Below are positions 55,743 through 64,000 of a stretch of DNA of 64,000 nucleotides, piece by piece; position 1 is the stretch's first letter; each line of letters starts with the position of its first letter. Below the pieces are notes generated by a model, which worked only from the letters and a program-made list of their open reading frames with translations, did no database searches and had not been told where the DNA came from. Location of the stretch: positions 930,001 to 994,000 of the forward strand of contig NZ_BMGT01000001.1 in the NCBI RefSeq assembly GCF_014640335.1, written 5' to 3'. The DNA comes from Edaphobacter dinghuensis (lineage in GTDB: Bacteria > Acidobacteriota > Terriglobia > Terriglobales > Acidobacteriaceae). The position numbers and the translations under genes are program-made.

Positions 55743-57038
55743 CTACTCGTCATGGGCATGGTCAACCGGAATATCTATTCCTGACCATGCCTTTTGTTGT
55801 GTCCATTGCGATGCGGGTGCCGACCAGAATGTATCTGATGGGGGCAGGCCGAGGGGCAACCACGCTGCACTGGCGAGGTAGAGGCTTCCGGTTGAGATGT
55901 AGGTTTCGCCCAGCGAAGGTTGGAGCCCTGCAAGTCCAATCTGCAGCCATCCGTCTGATGAAAACGTTCCGGCTGGTGTAAGCGTTCGATGCTGAACAGC
56001 AGTTAGAGCGCAGCGTACCTGTTGCGGAAGAACGATCTCAGGCAGCATATGGCGACGGCTGCAATCTGCGAGCAGATGAAACGCTCCGCAACGGTAGGTA
56101 ATGGAGCGACCCACGATTGGGTACTCGCCTTGAGGGCTGATCACTCGTTCCTGTATCGCAGCATATCTTTGGGCACGAGCATGGATCGCAGGACGCATAT
56201 TCTTCCATGCCGGCTCAGTGTCTCCCAGTGTCTCGATCAGTTGCAGCAGATAGGGATGGATCACGAAGCTATCGTAGTAGTCCGCGTGATAGTGAGGGCC
56301 ATCGCCATAGGTGCCATCGCCGACGAACCACTCCATGTGTTTGCGCAGGGCATAGTCAACGCGGACTCGATCCCAATCAGCCCCCAGGGTCATCAGCAGC
56401 GCTTCATTGATTGCTGCAAACAGTAGCCAATTGTTATAACCCGGCAGCACGATGCGCTCTGCCTTCAACGCCTGGATCAGCCTCTGACGCGTGGCTGCAT
56501 CTAACGACTGCACAAGTTGGCGTGGCGCACGAAGCAGCGCCAGAGCAAGAAACGAGGCGTCAACGACGGTCTGCGAGGACGCACCGAAGCGCATGTAGTC
56601 GGGCGAAGCCGGATCGACAGCAGACGTGATCGCAGCGAGCGCCCACTTCCGATAGCGACTTCGCAACGCCGTCTCCTGTTGTGATTCCTGAGCAGAGGGT
56701 TCCAGTTCGAGCCAGGGTGCGAGACCTGCCAGAAGACGTCCAAAAGCCTCAAGGGGAGAGCCGACTGCGCGTTCAGCAGCTAGTCCGGGAGCAGCCATAA
56801 TCGGCATGGTTGCACGCAACTTGTGCTCGCTGAGAGCATGCAGTACAGGCTCGGAGACCTTCTCGAGATATGTAAGCCAGGAGGCTCGATCTTCCGCTCC
56901 GGAAGAGGGCACTGTGACAGAGCTTATTGCAGCAGCTTTGGTTTGGGCTGTGCCGTCTTTTGCCAGTAGAGTCGTTGCGCCGACGGCCATGGTGTTGAGT
57001 AGAAAATTACGACGGGTCTTCGAATCAGGCTGATCCAT
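55743..57038 (-). CDS. Tat-exported DUF2264-like protein
   Basis: A 431-residue protein. ATG 57038 was chosen because AGAGGAAG precedes it and the Tat motif SKTRRNFLLNT follows; a frame 11 residues longer exists. The rest is helical: AERAVGSPLEAFGRLLAGLAPWLEL, PGYNNWLLFAAINEALL, DGTYGDGPHYHADYYDSFVIHPYLL and GRSITYRCGAFHLLA are typical of DUF2264, whose members resemble heparinase- or glucuronyl-hydrolase-type (alpha/alpha) barrels and are of unknown activity. It is the last gene of a unit with the glucan-synthase-like protein and ABC exporter, so a role on the same glycan is likely. Confidence 0.8.
   Translation of the reverse strand: MDQPDSKTRRNFLLNTMAVGATTLLAKDGTAQTKAAAISSVTVPSSGAEDRASWLTYLEKVSEPVLHALSEHKLRATMPIMAAPGLAAERAVGSPLEAFGRLLAGLAPWLELEPSAQESQQETALRSRYRKWALAAITSAVDPASPDYMRFGASSQTVVDASFLALALLRAPRQLVQSLDAATRQRLIQALKAERIVLPGYNNWLLFAAINEALLMTLGADWDRVRVDYALRKHMEWFVGDGTYGDGPHYHADYYDSFVIHPYLLQLIETLGDTEPAWKNMRPAIHARAQRYAAIQERVISPQGEYPIVGRSITYRCGAFHLLADCSRRHMLPEIVLPQQVRCALTAVQHRTLTPAGTFSSDGWLQIGLAGLQPSLGETYISTGSLYLASAAWLPLGLPPSDTFWSAPASQWTQQKAWSGIDIPVDHAHDE
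55755..55791 (+). terminator. Terminator of tdh, within the end of the convergent gene
   Basis: GGCATGGTCA (55755-55764) pairs with TGACCATGCC (55782-55791); inside, GGAATA pairs with TATTCC, with a three-base bulge. TTTTGTTGT follows on the plus strand. The hairpin falls within the last codons of the DUF2264-like gene on the other strand. Confidence 0.85.
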
Positions 57039-57121
57039 GCATCTTCCTCTGAAAGAGTTCACCAGAAGCAACCATAGGTTGTGCCCTCATCAAACGTCAA
57101 ACGGTCTTCTGATCTTTCAGA

Positions 57122-60100
57122 TTATTTCTTTAGTGAATTGATCATGTCTTTGCTCAGCGGCTTCTCGTGCAACAGTAGCTGCGTAGCTTTTACGCAGGGA
57201 TTCGCATGAAACCACTGCTGCACGATGTTATCGTGCAGCAGATTTGCCACTGCCAGCAGGGACATTCCCTGGTGATGGGCCATCCATGAGCGGACCAGAC
57301 GCGGTTGCTTACCTTGCGTAAAGTCGGCAGCCTCATATAAGCCATAGGCACCTGTCCAATTCATCGAGACCATACGGCGCAGGTTGTTCAGAGCATCGTT
57401 ACGCAATAGCGTCAGTGCAAGATAGGTGGAGTAGGGAGAGATGACTGGCCCATCTTCTGCGCCGTACTTAAGCGCAAGCGATGGGATTCCCCATGCCTGA
57501 TATCGATAGCGGCCCGAGGCCTCGGTTTCTGCAAAGCCTGACTCTGAGATGCCCCATGGAATATCGCGAACATACTCGCGCTGAATCCGTACGGCCGCCT
57601 GTAGAGAACGGGCGATCAGCGTATCGGGATAAGTCCGCATCCATAGCGCGGGCATCATGTATTCAAACATGGTCCCGGTCCAGGAGAGCAATGCGGCCCG
57701 GCCATTGACGATCACATGCGACCGGCTTAGCCGGAACCATGATTGCTGCGGCACATCTCCCTTGGCAATAGCAAGCAGCGATGCAATGCGTGCCTCTGAG
57801 GCGAGCAGATCGTAGCAAGCCGAATGAATCTCTTCCGTGGTGCTGTCATAGGCAATGGACAAGAGCTGTCGCGACTCGACCAGGAGAAAGCCGAACTCCA
57901 TCGCTTCGGCGCACTGCTCGGCCCGTGCGGCAATCGTTGCTATCTCGGCGCTCAGCTGCGATAGCTTTTCCCGTGCCTGCGGCAGCAACGAACGCAGTTC
58001 TGCGGCGAGTGTGCTCAGGCTCGATCCCTCTGCATGGGTAGCCGGAGTATCGATGATGCGTCTCTCGAGCGCAGCGACATACTGTGTTGCCGTTTGCAGT
58101 GTTGGCACCTGCTTGTCTTGCTTGTTTTGAAGATCTGTCTTGTTCTCGGATGCGGCCAGGCCGAAATATTCAAATAAGGGAGCAAAACGAGGAAGCAACC
58201 ACGGCGTATATTCTTCAACGAACTGGATCACAGCGTGCCGCCGACGCAAGGCCTCTTCCGCGACCCACCCCTGCGATCCAGCCTCGGTATTCGAAGAAGG
58301 CAACGGTTCTTCCATCACTCTACGAACCAGCTCCTGTATCGTCTCTAAGCTGCCGGTTTGACGGTGCTTCTCTCTGTGACGATGATGGCCCGTGCCAAAC
58401 TCGCCATGGAGCATCTTGTCTAAAGATGTAAAGGTATTTGGATTGAGCAGGGGACGCTTCAGCAGATCGAGCGAACCGGCGTGCAGGGTATAGAAGGAGG
58501 CTGCAAGGTTACCGCTATCTACCGTGGAGACAACCTTTGGTGCAATGGGCTGCAGGGTTTCGATGTTGTACCAGTTATAGATATGTCCACGATGTTTTTC
58601 GAGCCTGTTATAGGTTTCCAGCGTTCCTAGTGTTTGCGTGGCAAATTCTGGAAGAGTAATAAACCCGAACTCATAAGCTGTCTGCCGTGCGTTGAGAAGC
58701 ATGCCCAGATTGGTAGGTGAGAGCGTACGGACCTGGAGTGTTCCCTCTTCCTCCACGTTGTCTGGAATGAGCCAATGGTTCTCTTTATCGCCGAACTCAG
58801 AAAAATATCGCCAGATATGCAATGCCTGGTTGTGTAGAAACGATCTATCTTCTATGGATAGCGGGCCTTCGACGCGGCGCGGTGGGGAATCGAGCCAGAA
58901 CACGGCAACAGGAGCGAGCGCCCAGAGGATCAACACGGGTGCCGCTGCGAGAAGTGCATGAGGATGAACCCACGCAAGAGCTCCCGCAATGAGCAGTGCA
59001 ATTACTGGCGATAAGTTGAGATAGCTATCGAGCGAACTTGCCGATGTCCCCGCCTCTGCCTGAGCTGCCGTCTCCCAATCCAGCAGATTCCTGCCCGAGA
59101 TCAGCGTTCGATTCAACGAGCGCACAATCGCATCCAGCGAGAGCAGCATGTGATGCGGAAGGAAGATGAGGTTCAGGATGGTGATGCCAAACGACGCGGC
59201 AAAGGTGGAGAAGCTTCCCTTGATTGCAACAATGCTTGCACTCGATACGGCCCTGCTGAAGTTGAAGCCGAGCTGAACCAGCCCAGGAAGCAGAAGAACG
59301 ATCAGCGTTGCGATCGTCCAGTAAATAGGGCCGCCAGGAAGGAAGAACCATCCAAAGAGAAACAGGAGAAATGTGACCGGCTCAATTAAACTACGACGCA
59401 GATTATCGAAGATCTTCCAGCGTGAGATGGTGCTGATGGGATTGACGACAGACCGGCCCAGCCCATCGGGTACTGGGCTGAAGAGCCAACGCATGATCTG
59501 CCAATCGCCACGGAGCCAACGGTGCTTACGACGTGTGTGGGCAGAATAGTGCGACGGATAATCGTCGATAACCTCGATATCCGTGGCCAGTCCCGCACGT
59601 ACATAGGCTCCTTCGATCAGGTCGTGCGAGAGCAGCGCATTGTTTGGAAATCGATTTTCCAGCAGCTCATGCAGCACGGAGACCTCGTAGATCCCCTTGC
59701 CTGTAAAGATGCCTTCTCCAAAGAGATCTTGATAGGCATCGGAGACTGCGCGCGTGTAGATATCGAAGCCGGTTTCCCCCGAATACAGCGCAGCCATCCG
59801 TGAGCGAGAGGCTGAACCTACACTTACGCCGACACGTGGTTGCAGAATTCCGTAACCAGCCGTGACGATGCGCAGCCGGGGGTCGATGATTGCCTGGTTG
59901 AGCGGATGTGCAATCGTGCCTGTCAGGCGCGCAGCCGCTCCGCGGGGTAGTTGTGTATCGGAGTCGAGCGTGATGACATAGCGCACGCGGTCGAGGAGAT
60001 GAAGCGGCCCTGCCTTGATCGGGAAGGTATCAAAGGAATGGACTAATAGCTTGTTGAGGTCGAGTAGCTTTCCGCGCTTGCGCTCCCAACCCATCCATAC

Positions 60101-61618
60101 TCCTTGACGAGCATTGAAGACGCGATGGCGATGCAACAGAAAAAAGGAGCCTCCCTGCTGTTCGGCATACTTTGCATTCAATTCATCAACCAGACGAAGC
60201 GCCAGCAGCACTAACGGATGATTGTCTTCATCCACGGGACGCGTCGTTGTATCTGGCAGATCGGTGAGCAATCCGAAGTGGATATTCTGGTCTTGATTGG
60301 CCAGATAGCGTGCCTCCAACTCTTCAAACAACTCATTGACCTGCTTCTCGTGCATGAGAAGAGTCGGAACAATTACCAGAGCTGTCATCTCCGCGGGAAC
60401 ACCCTTTGAGAAGTCCAACTTCGGCAGAGCCTCAGCCTTCATCAAGGCCGTAATGCTGCCATTGACCAGATCGACCGCGCCTTGTGTCACCGGCAGCAGA
60501 GCAAACAGCAACGCGCCGATCACTGCCCAGTAGTCGTGATGAGGAACCAGCGGAAGGATAATCGCAGTGATGAGTAGTACTGACAGCGTAAAGGTGCCAA
60601 GAATGTAAAACTCTTCATTCTCTTGACGCACCATCGCGCGCAACCGCTCCATCGGAGGCGGATGATAGCCAATGCGATGGTGCAGTTGCGCGACGCCTTC
60701 CGCTACGAGATAGTATCCGATGTGTGCTCTGCGCAGGGCCAGCCGAGGATCGGGGTGCGGTGTCTTTGTCGACTCGCGTGCTAAATCAAGCGCCGCCTGC
60801 GCGGTTGCGACTTCGCTGAAGTTAGCGCGGCTTGCCATCATCGCGATGCGCTGGTGATACATGCTGCGCGTCTCATCTTCCATCTTTGCGAAGGTCCCAG
60901 CCGGGTCTTCGCGCAGAATCGAATCAAATGCAATCAATGGCTCAAGCACAGGTCTCCACTCGCACTGATCGAGGCGCCGCAGCCCATGAAGGGGAGCGGA
61001 GAAAGGAGATTCTTCGATAGGTGGCAATTTCCCTGCTGCAACCGCTTCGTCTACCCGATCAAGGATGAACTCAAGTTGAGCGAGTTTCAGTGCCTGCGGC
61101 AGAAGCGTGATCTCCTGCAGCAAAAGAGGATCGCGCCGCTGGAACTGCTGCACGTAGACAGCGAGCGACTCCGGCGACCATATGCGCGCGACTGAAAGGT
61201 ATCCCTCGGCCAAAAAGATAATTTGCGGCAGCACATCTCCTGAGGGAAGTCGAACATGGGGCAGCTGCGAAAATTCATCCATCGCGCCTTTTGTGCTAGT
61301 GATCGCGGCTTTTAGAACGCGCGTATTCTCAAGCATTTCAAGCTGCGGTGTTAGCTCCATGCCCGTTGTCTGCTCGCGAAATGCTGCCAGATGTTGAGTA
61401 AGCCGAGTTGTTAGCTTGCCCAAGCGTGTTTCAAGATCGGTATTACCTGTTGCCGAAGCAACAATGGACAGATGCCGAATAAGGGTGTCTGCATGTTGCC
61501 GCAGCTCTTCGTCAGGGATCGTAGGCTTTTCCGGCAGGCCTTTCGTCGGCAGATCGGGCACAGGGGCCGTTGGCGGCGGATGGCTTGCAGCGTCAGAATC
61601 ATTTGGGAACAGGGACAT
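57122..61618 (-). CDS. Cyclic beta-glucan synthase-like protein (GT84 plus glucoamylase-like domain), lacking GH94
   Basis: A 1498-residue membrane protein of the NdvB/ChvB type. ATG 61618 has AAGGA upstream. A long helical N-terminal region leads to membrane helices (LGTFTLSVLLITAIILPLVP) and a GT84 glycosyltransferase core with DSD (552-554) in VITLDSDTQLPRG and the RKHRW motif (Arg700, Trp701). More helices follow (TFLLFLFGWFFLPGG, ATLIVLLLPGLVQLGF), then a glucoamylase-like domain (PF10091; in cyclic beta-1,2-glucan synthases it closes the ring) ending RSWMAHHQGMSLLAVANLL. NdvB normally continues with a GH94 phosphorylase domain; here the protein stops about 40 residues later. No GH94 remnant follows in the gap. 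Confidence 0.87.
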   Translation of the reverse strand: MSLFPNDSDAASHPPPTAPVPDLPTKGLPEKPTIPDEELRQHADTLIRHLSIVASATGNTDLETRLGKLTTRLTQHLAAFREQTTGMELTPQLEMLENTRVLKAAITSTKGAMDEFSQLPHVRLPSGDVLPQIIFLAEGYLSVARIWSPESLAVYVQQFQRRDPLLLQEITLLPQALKLAQLEFILDRVDEAVAAGKLPPIEESPFSAPLHGLRRLDQCEWRPVLEPLIAFDSILREDPAGTFAKMEDETRSMYHQRIAMMASRANFSEVATAQAALDLARESTKTPHPDPRLALRRAHIGYYLVAEGVAQLHHRIGYHPPPMERLRAMVRQENEEFYILGTFTLSVLLITAIILPLVPHHDYWAVIGALLFALLPVTQGAVDLVNGSITALMKAEALPKLDFSKGVPAEMTALVIVPTLLMHEKQVNELFEELEARYLANQDQNIHFGLLTDLPDTTTRPVDEDNHPLVLLALRLVDELNAKYAEQQGGSFFLLHRHRVFNARQGVWMGWERKRGKLLDLNKLLVHSFDTFPIKAGPLHLLDRVRYVITLDSDTQLPRGAAARLTGTIAHPLNQAIIDPRLRIVTAGYGILQPRVGVSVGSASRSRMAALYSGETGFDIYTRAVSDAYQDLFGEGIFTGKGIYEVSVLHELLENRFPNNALLSHDLIEGAYVRAGLATDIEVIDDYPSHYSAHTRRKHRWLRGDWQIMRWLFSPVPDGLGRSVVNPISTISRWKIFDNLRRSLIEPVTFLLFLFGWFFLPGGPIYWTIATLIVLLLPGLVQLGFNFSRAVSSASIVAIKGSFSTFAASFGITILNLIFLPHHMLLSLDAIVRSLNRTLISGRNLLDWETAAQAEAGTSASSLDSYLNLSPVIALLIAGALAWVHPHALLAAAPVLILWALAPVAVFWLDSPPRRVEGPLSIEDRSFLHNQALHIWRYFSEFGDKENHWLIPDNVEEEGTLQVRTLSPTNLGMLLNARQTAYEFGFITLPEFATQTLGTLETYNRLEKHRGHIYNWYNIETLQPIAPKVVSTVDSGNLAASFYTLHAGSLDLLKRPLLNPNTFTSLDKMLHGEFGTGHHRHREKHRQTGSLETIQELVRRVMEEPLPSSNTEAGSQGWVAEEALRRRHAVIQFVEEYTPWLLPRFAPLFEYFGLAASENKTDLQNKQDKQVPTLQTATQYVAALERRIIDTPATHAEGSSLSTLAAELRSLLPQAREKLSQLSAEIATIAARAEQCAEAMEFGFLLVESRQLLSIAYDSTTEEIHSACYDLLASEARIASLLAIAKGDVPQQSWFRLSRSHVIVNGRAALLSWTGTMFEYMMPALWMRTYPDTLIARSLQAAVRIQREYVRDIPWGISESGFAETEASGRYRYQAWGIPSLALKYGAEDGPVISPYSTYLALTLLRNDALNNLRRMVSMNWTGAYGLYEAADFTQGKQPRLVRSWMAHHQGMSLLAVANLLHDNIVQQWFHANPCVKATQLLLHEKPLSKDMINSLKK

Positions 61619-61646
61619 GAAGCTTTTCCTTATCGGTGGTGCAACT

Positions 61647-61670
61647 GTCCCTGCAACACCTTGCAGGGAC
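61647..61670 (-). other. Hairpin between ABC exporter and glucan-synthase-like genes
   Basis: GTCCCTGCAA (61647-61656) and TTGCAGGGAC (61661-61670) make a perfect 10-base-pair stem with a CACC loop in the 85-base gap. There is no T run, so it may tune expression of the downstream gene or protect mRNA rather than end transcription. Confidence 0.5.
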
Positions 61671-61703
61671 ATAGGTTCTGATGACAGATTTAGTGCGCCG
61701 CGT

Positions 61704-63539
61704 TTACCGGTAGCTCGCAGCCTGCATTTCGAACATTTCGGCGTACAAACCGCCGGCACGCATTAATTGTTCGTGATTTCCTTCTTCTATCAGGCGTCCG
61801 CCGGAGAGAACCACAATTCGGTCTGCCATGCGGACTGTCGAGAAGCGGTGCGAGATTAGCAGCGCCATCTTACCCAGGGTTAGTTCGGCAAAACGTTCAA
61901 AAACTTCCAGCTCGCTGCGTGCATCGAGTGCTGCTGTTGGCTCGTCCAGTATAAGAAGCTGTGCATCTCGCAGATAGGCTCGGGCAAGCGCGATCTTCTG
62001 CCATTCGCCGCCTGATAGCTCTACACCGCCTTCGAAACGTCGCCCCAGTATCTGGTCGTATCCGCCCGATAGCTTTCGCACCACCTCATCGGCCAGGCTC
62101 TTGTGCGCTGCGTCTTCAAGGTCGCTCTCGCTGTGCGGCTGATCGACGCGGCCGACAGCGATGTTCTCCCTCGCCGTCATCTCAAAGCGCATGAAGTCTT
62201 GAAAGATAACGCCGATGTGCCGATGAAGGTCTTCAAGCGAGTAGTCGCGCAGGTTGACCCCATCGAGCAGGATCTCGCCCTCCGTTGGGTCATACAACCG
62301 CGTAATCAGCTTTACTACGGTTGTCTTTCCCTGGCCGTTCTCACCGATTAGAGCGATCCGCTCTCCCGGTGAAAGCGTGAAGTTGAAATTATGCAGCACG
62401 GTACGATTGGTCCCCGGATAGGTAAAGGAGACATTGCGAAACTCAAAGCCACGCCGTATCGGCACAGGCATTTTATTGCCATCGGGATTGGAGTTGACCG
62501 TGGGTTCCATCTCGAAGAAGGCGATCAAGTCGGTAAGAAACAAAGCCTGGTCGGCGATGCCCGAGACGGTCGAGAAGACTTGCTGCAGGTTCGAACTAGC
62601 CTGCTGAATCGACGTCGTGAGGAAGATGAACTTACCGAGATCATATCCCTCCGGCCCACCCTGGAGCGTCCGCCAGATAACATAGATATAAGCGCCATAG
62701 TAGCCCAGCGTGCCGATGACTCCGAGCAGTCCGCCCACGATCAGCTTCGAACGAGAGAGTGCAACATCCTCGACATAAATCTGGCGGGCAAGCGTCTCGA
62801 ACTTGTCGGTAAAGAACCTGTGCAGCCCAAAGAGCTTTACCTCCTTTGCCCCTTCGCGGCTTCCCGCTACCTGGCGAAGATAGTCCATCTGCCGCTTCGC
62901 TGGCGTCTGACGAAAGTTTTTGGCATAGCCGAGGAAGGCAAAATGGGTCTCGCCGAGAAACGACGGCAGCAAACCCACGCCGAGTAACAACACTAACCAC
63001 GGTGAGGCCCATGCCAGCGCGACGGTAAAGCTGAGCGTCGTAATCACCTGCTGGAATAACCGCCCCATCTGCTGGATCATCGCCAACCGGTCGGTCGCCT
63101 GCACCCGTGCCCGTTCAAGCCGGTCGTAGAAGACCGGGTTCTCATACGTAGTCAGATCAAGCCGCGAAGCTTGCTCCATTACCTTTACGCTGACATATTG
63201 CGTGTAGCGGTTAGCCAGCAGCGAGTCGGAGTAGTCGATCGCGTGGGTGATCAGACCGAAGACAACGTTCAGTCCGACCTCTGTCCCTACCAAAATCCAG
63301 AAATTGTGTGAGAGCGGCCTTCCTCGCAACACCTCTCCAATGTCCTGAACGATGAGGGCAGCCACCTTTGTGATAGCGAGAGGTAATAAAGCCACAATGA
63401 CGCGTAGAACCAATCCCCACATCACGACGGCCGGGCCTGAATTCCACAGGATGCGAAGCACCGGCGGCAGGTTTCGCAAAGCGGTCAACCGGTCGCGCCA
63501 AGGGCTTTCCACTTTTTTATGAATGGGGGCTTCGTTCAT
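61704..63539 (-). CDS. ABC exporter, fused permease and ATPase
   Basis: A 611-residue half-transporter: six membrane helices (for example WGLVLRVIVALLPLAITKVAALI and ILVGTEVGLNVVFGLITHAI) in the first 330 residues, then an ATPase with Walker A GENGQGKTTVV (about residue 398), signature LSGGEWQKIALARAY and Walker B LLILDEPTAALD, followed by the SHRFSTV H-loop. It should work as a homodimer like MsbA or NdvA. It is 85 bases upstream of the cyclic-glucan-synthase-like gene on the same strand, the same pairing as NdvA/NdvB or ChvA/ChvB, so export of the glucan is a fair inference. The family alone does not prove this. Confidence 0.88.
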   Translation of the reverse strand: MNEAPIHKKVESPWRDRLTALRNLPPVLRILWNSGPAVVMWGLVLRVIVALLPLAITKVAALIVQDIGEVLRGRPLSHNFWILVGTEVGLNVVFGLITHAIDYSDSLLANRYTQYVSVKVMEQASRLDLTTYENPVFYDRLERARVQATDRLAMIQQMGRLFQQVITTLSFTVALAWASPWLVLLLGVGLLPSFLGETHFAFLGYAKNFRQTPAKRQMDYLRQVAGSREGAKEVKLFGLHRFFTDKFETLARQIYVEDVALSRSKLIVGGLLGVIGTLGYYGAYIYVIWRTLQGGPEGYDLGKFIFLTTSIQQASSNLQQVFSTVSGIADQALFLTDLIAFFEMEPTVNSNPDGNKMPVPIRRGFEFRNVSFTYPGTNRTVLHNFNFTLSPGERIALIGENGQGKTTVVKLITRLYDPTEGEILLDGVNLRDYSLEDLHRHIGVIFQDFMRFEMTARENIAVGRVDQPHSESDLEDAAHKSLADEVVRKLSGGYDQILGRRFEGGVELSGGEWQKIALARAYLRDAQLLILDEPTAALDARSELEVFERFAELTLGKMALLISHRFSTVRMADRIVVLSGGRLIEEGNHEQLMRAGGLYAEMFEMQAASYR

Positions 63540-63918
63540 AAGGTTCTATCAGAAGCTCGTTTTATTCGACGAGCATAGACTGTTGTGATGCCAATGAGCC
63601 GACATGCGTTGGTCAACCTCAGCCTGCCCTCCCCCACATCATCTCGACCGGGGCCGCAGGCGGAGTGGAGAGGCCCCTGTATTTTGCTCTTGCTTCTGCC
63701 ATGAACGATTCTCTAAAGCGTCAAGCTACCCTCTGATCTGCGGTCTGGATTTTGCCTGCCCGCATTTTCTGTCAAGCCCCCAGGACATCGAAATGAGTTG
63801 GGTTGGTTCGAGTAAATATCTCATTATAAGAAACTTATCTCCCTGAAAATAAATCTTCGAAAACTGCAAATTAGTTTTATTCCATTCGTTATTCTTAAAA
63901 CAGTTGCAAGCTAAACAA
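63540..63918. other. Intergenic region, right end
   Basis: About 380 bases upstream of the ABC exporter. Its right third (63808-63915) is clearly more AT-rich than its surroundings. On the minus strand TTGACA (63771-63776 region) is a possible -35 but lacks a good -10. I see no gene or repeat here. Confidence 0.4.
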
Positions 63919-63948
63919 GAAGGCCCGGCAAATCCTTGCCGGGCCTTC
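63919..63948 (-). terminator. Terminator for a minus-strand gene at the right edge
   Basis: GAAGGCCCGGCAA (63919-63931) pairs fully with TTGCCGGGCCTTC (63936-63948), 13 base pairs around ATCC. On the minus strand it is followed by TTGTTTAGC. It probably ends a gene that lies beyond the window. Confidence 0.7.
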
Positions 63949-63952
63949 CTTA

Positions 63953-64000
63953 TTAAGAAAGGAGACTGTAGACGTAACTACCTTCAGCGAACGACCTTCG
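63953..64000 (-). CDS. Possible 3' end of an unidentified gene
   Basis: An open frame on the minus strand runs off the right edge and ends with TAA (63955-63953), four bases before a strong terminator hairpin. The visible residues are RRSFAEGSYVYSLLS. This is too short to identify, and the call depends mainly on the terminator position. Confidence 0.3.
   Translation of the reverse strand, partial: RRSFAEGSYVYSLLS

Noticed and set aside
63604..63846. An 80-codon plus-strand frame near the right end
   Set aside because: Composition is unlike the neighbouring genes and no start signal or domain is seen.

Overview
The window looks like chromosomal DNA of an Acidobacteriota member, most likely from the Acidobacteriaceae/Terriglobales group (Granulicella, Terriglobus or Edaphobacter-like). 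This is an inference. It rests on two Oar-like TonB-dependent receptors with an N-terminal carboxypeptidase-regulatory-like domain and no SusD partner, many exported glycoside hydrolases, moderately high GC and the gene families present. I see no insertion sequence, prophage, CRISPR array, tRNA or rRNA. Almost every gene is intact and most of the sequence is coding.

Layout. 1-7.1 kb: end of a YeiH-type transporter, a MerR regulator, a lipoprotein, a zinc-ribbon membrane protein, then a pyrimidine cluster pyrR-pyrB-pyrC followed by a YdjM-type membrane protein and an AhpD-like protein. 7.2-13.3 kb: a TonB-dependent receptor, a membrane protein with an NTF2-like tail, a DUF6580-like protein, and a moaB/mog-dedA pair. 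13.5-17.1 kb: a TonB-like protein, a 52-residue membrane protein, miaA, and a coupled pair of cytochrome P460-like proteins, the second of which has no haem motif. 17.2-21.9 kb: a beta-CASP metallo-beta-lactamase protein, a glycine-zipper lipoprotein, kbl and a coupled secreted protein.

22.1-34.8 kb is a glycan-use region: an exported GH35-like enzyme, then (after the housekeeping gene ligA) a GH39-like enzyme, a large Oar-like receptor and an exported GH38 alpha-mannosidase. 35.4-47.1 kb: an EF-G paralogue and a complete RND efflux operon (adaptor, two different permeases, NodT-type outer membrane lipoprotein) joined by stop/start overlaps. 47.1-50.8 kb: class Ia ribonucleotide reductase nrdA-nrdB behind a clear sigma70-type promoter and a cobalamin riboswitch. 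51-63.5 kb: a Tat-exported DUF4450-like protein, tdh, and an apparent operon of ABC exporter, cyclic-glucan-synthase-like protein (GT84 plus glucoamylase-like domain, without the usual GH94 end) and a Tat-exported DUF2264-like protein. The right edge holds a terminator and perhaps the last codons of a minus-strand gene.

Points most worth a second look: the B12 riboswitch on a B12-independent ribonucleotide reductase; the haem-less P460 paralogue; the GH94-less glucan synthase operon; the low-complexity insert in one RND permease; an EF-G paralogue with NQID in place of NKxD; and several strong hairpins built into the last codons of genes at convergent gene ends.
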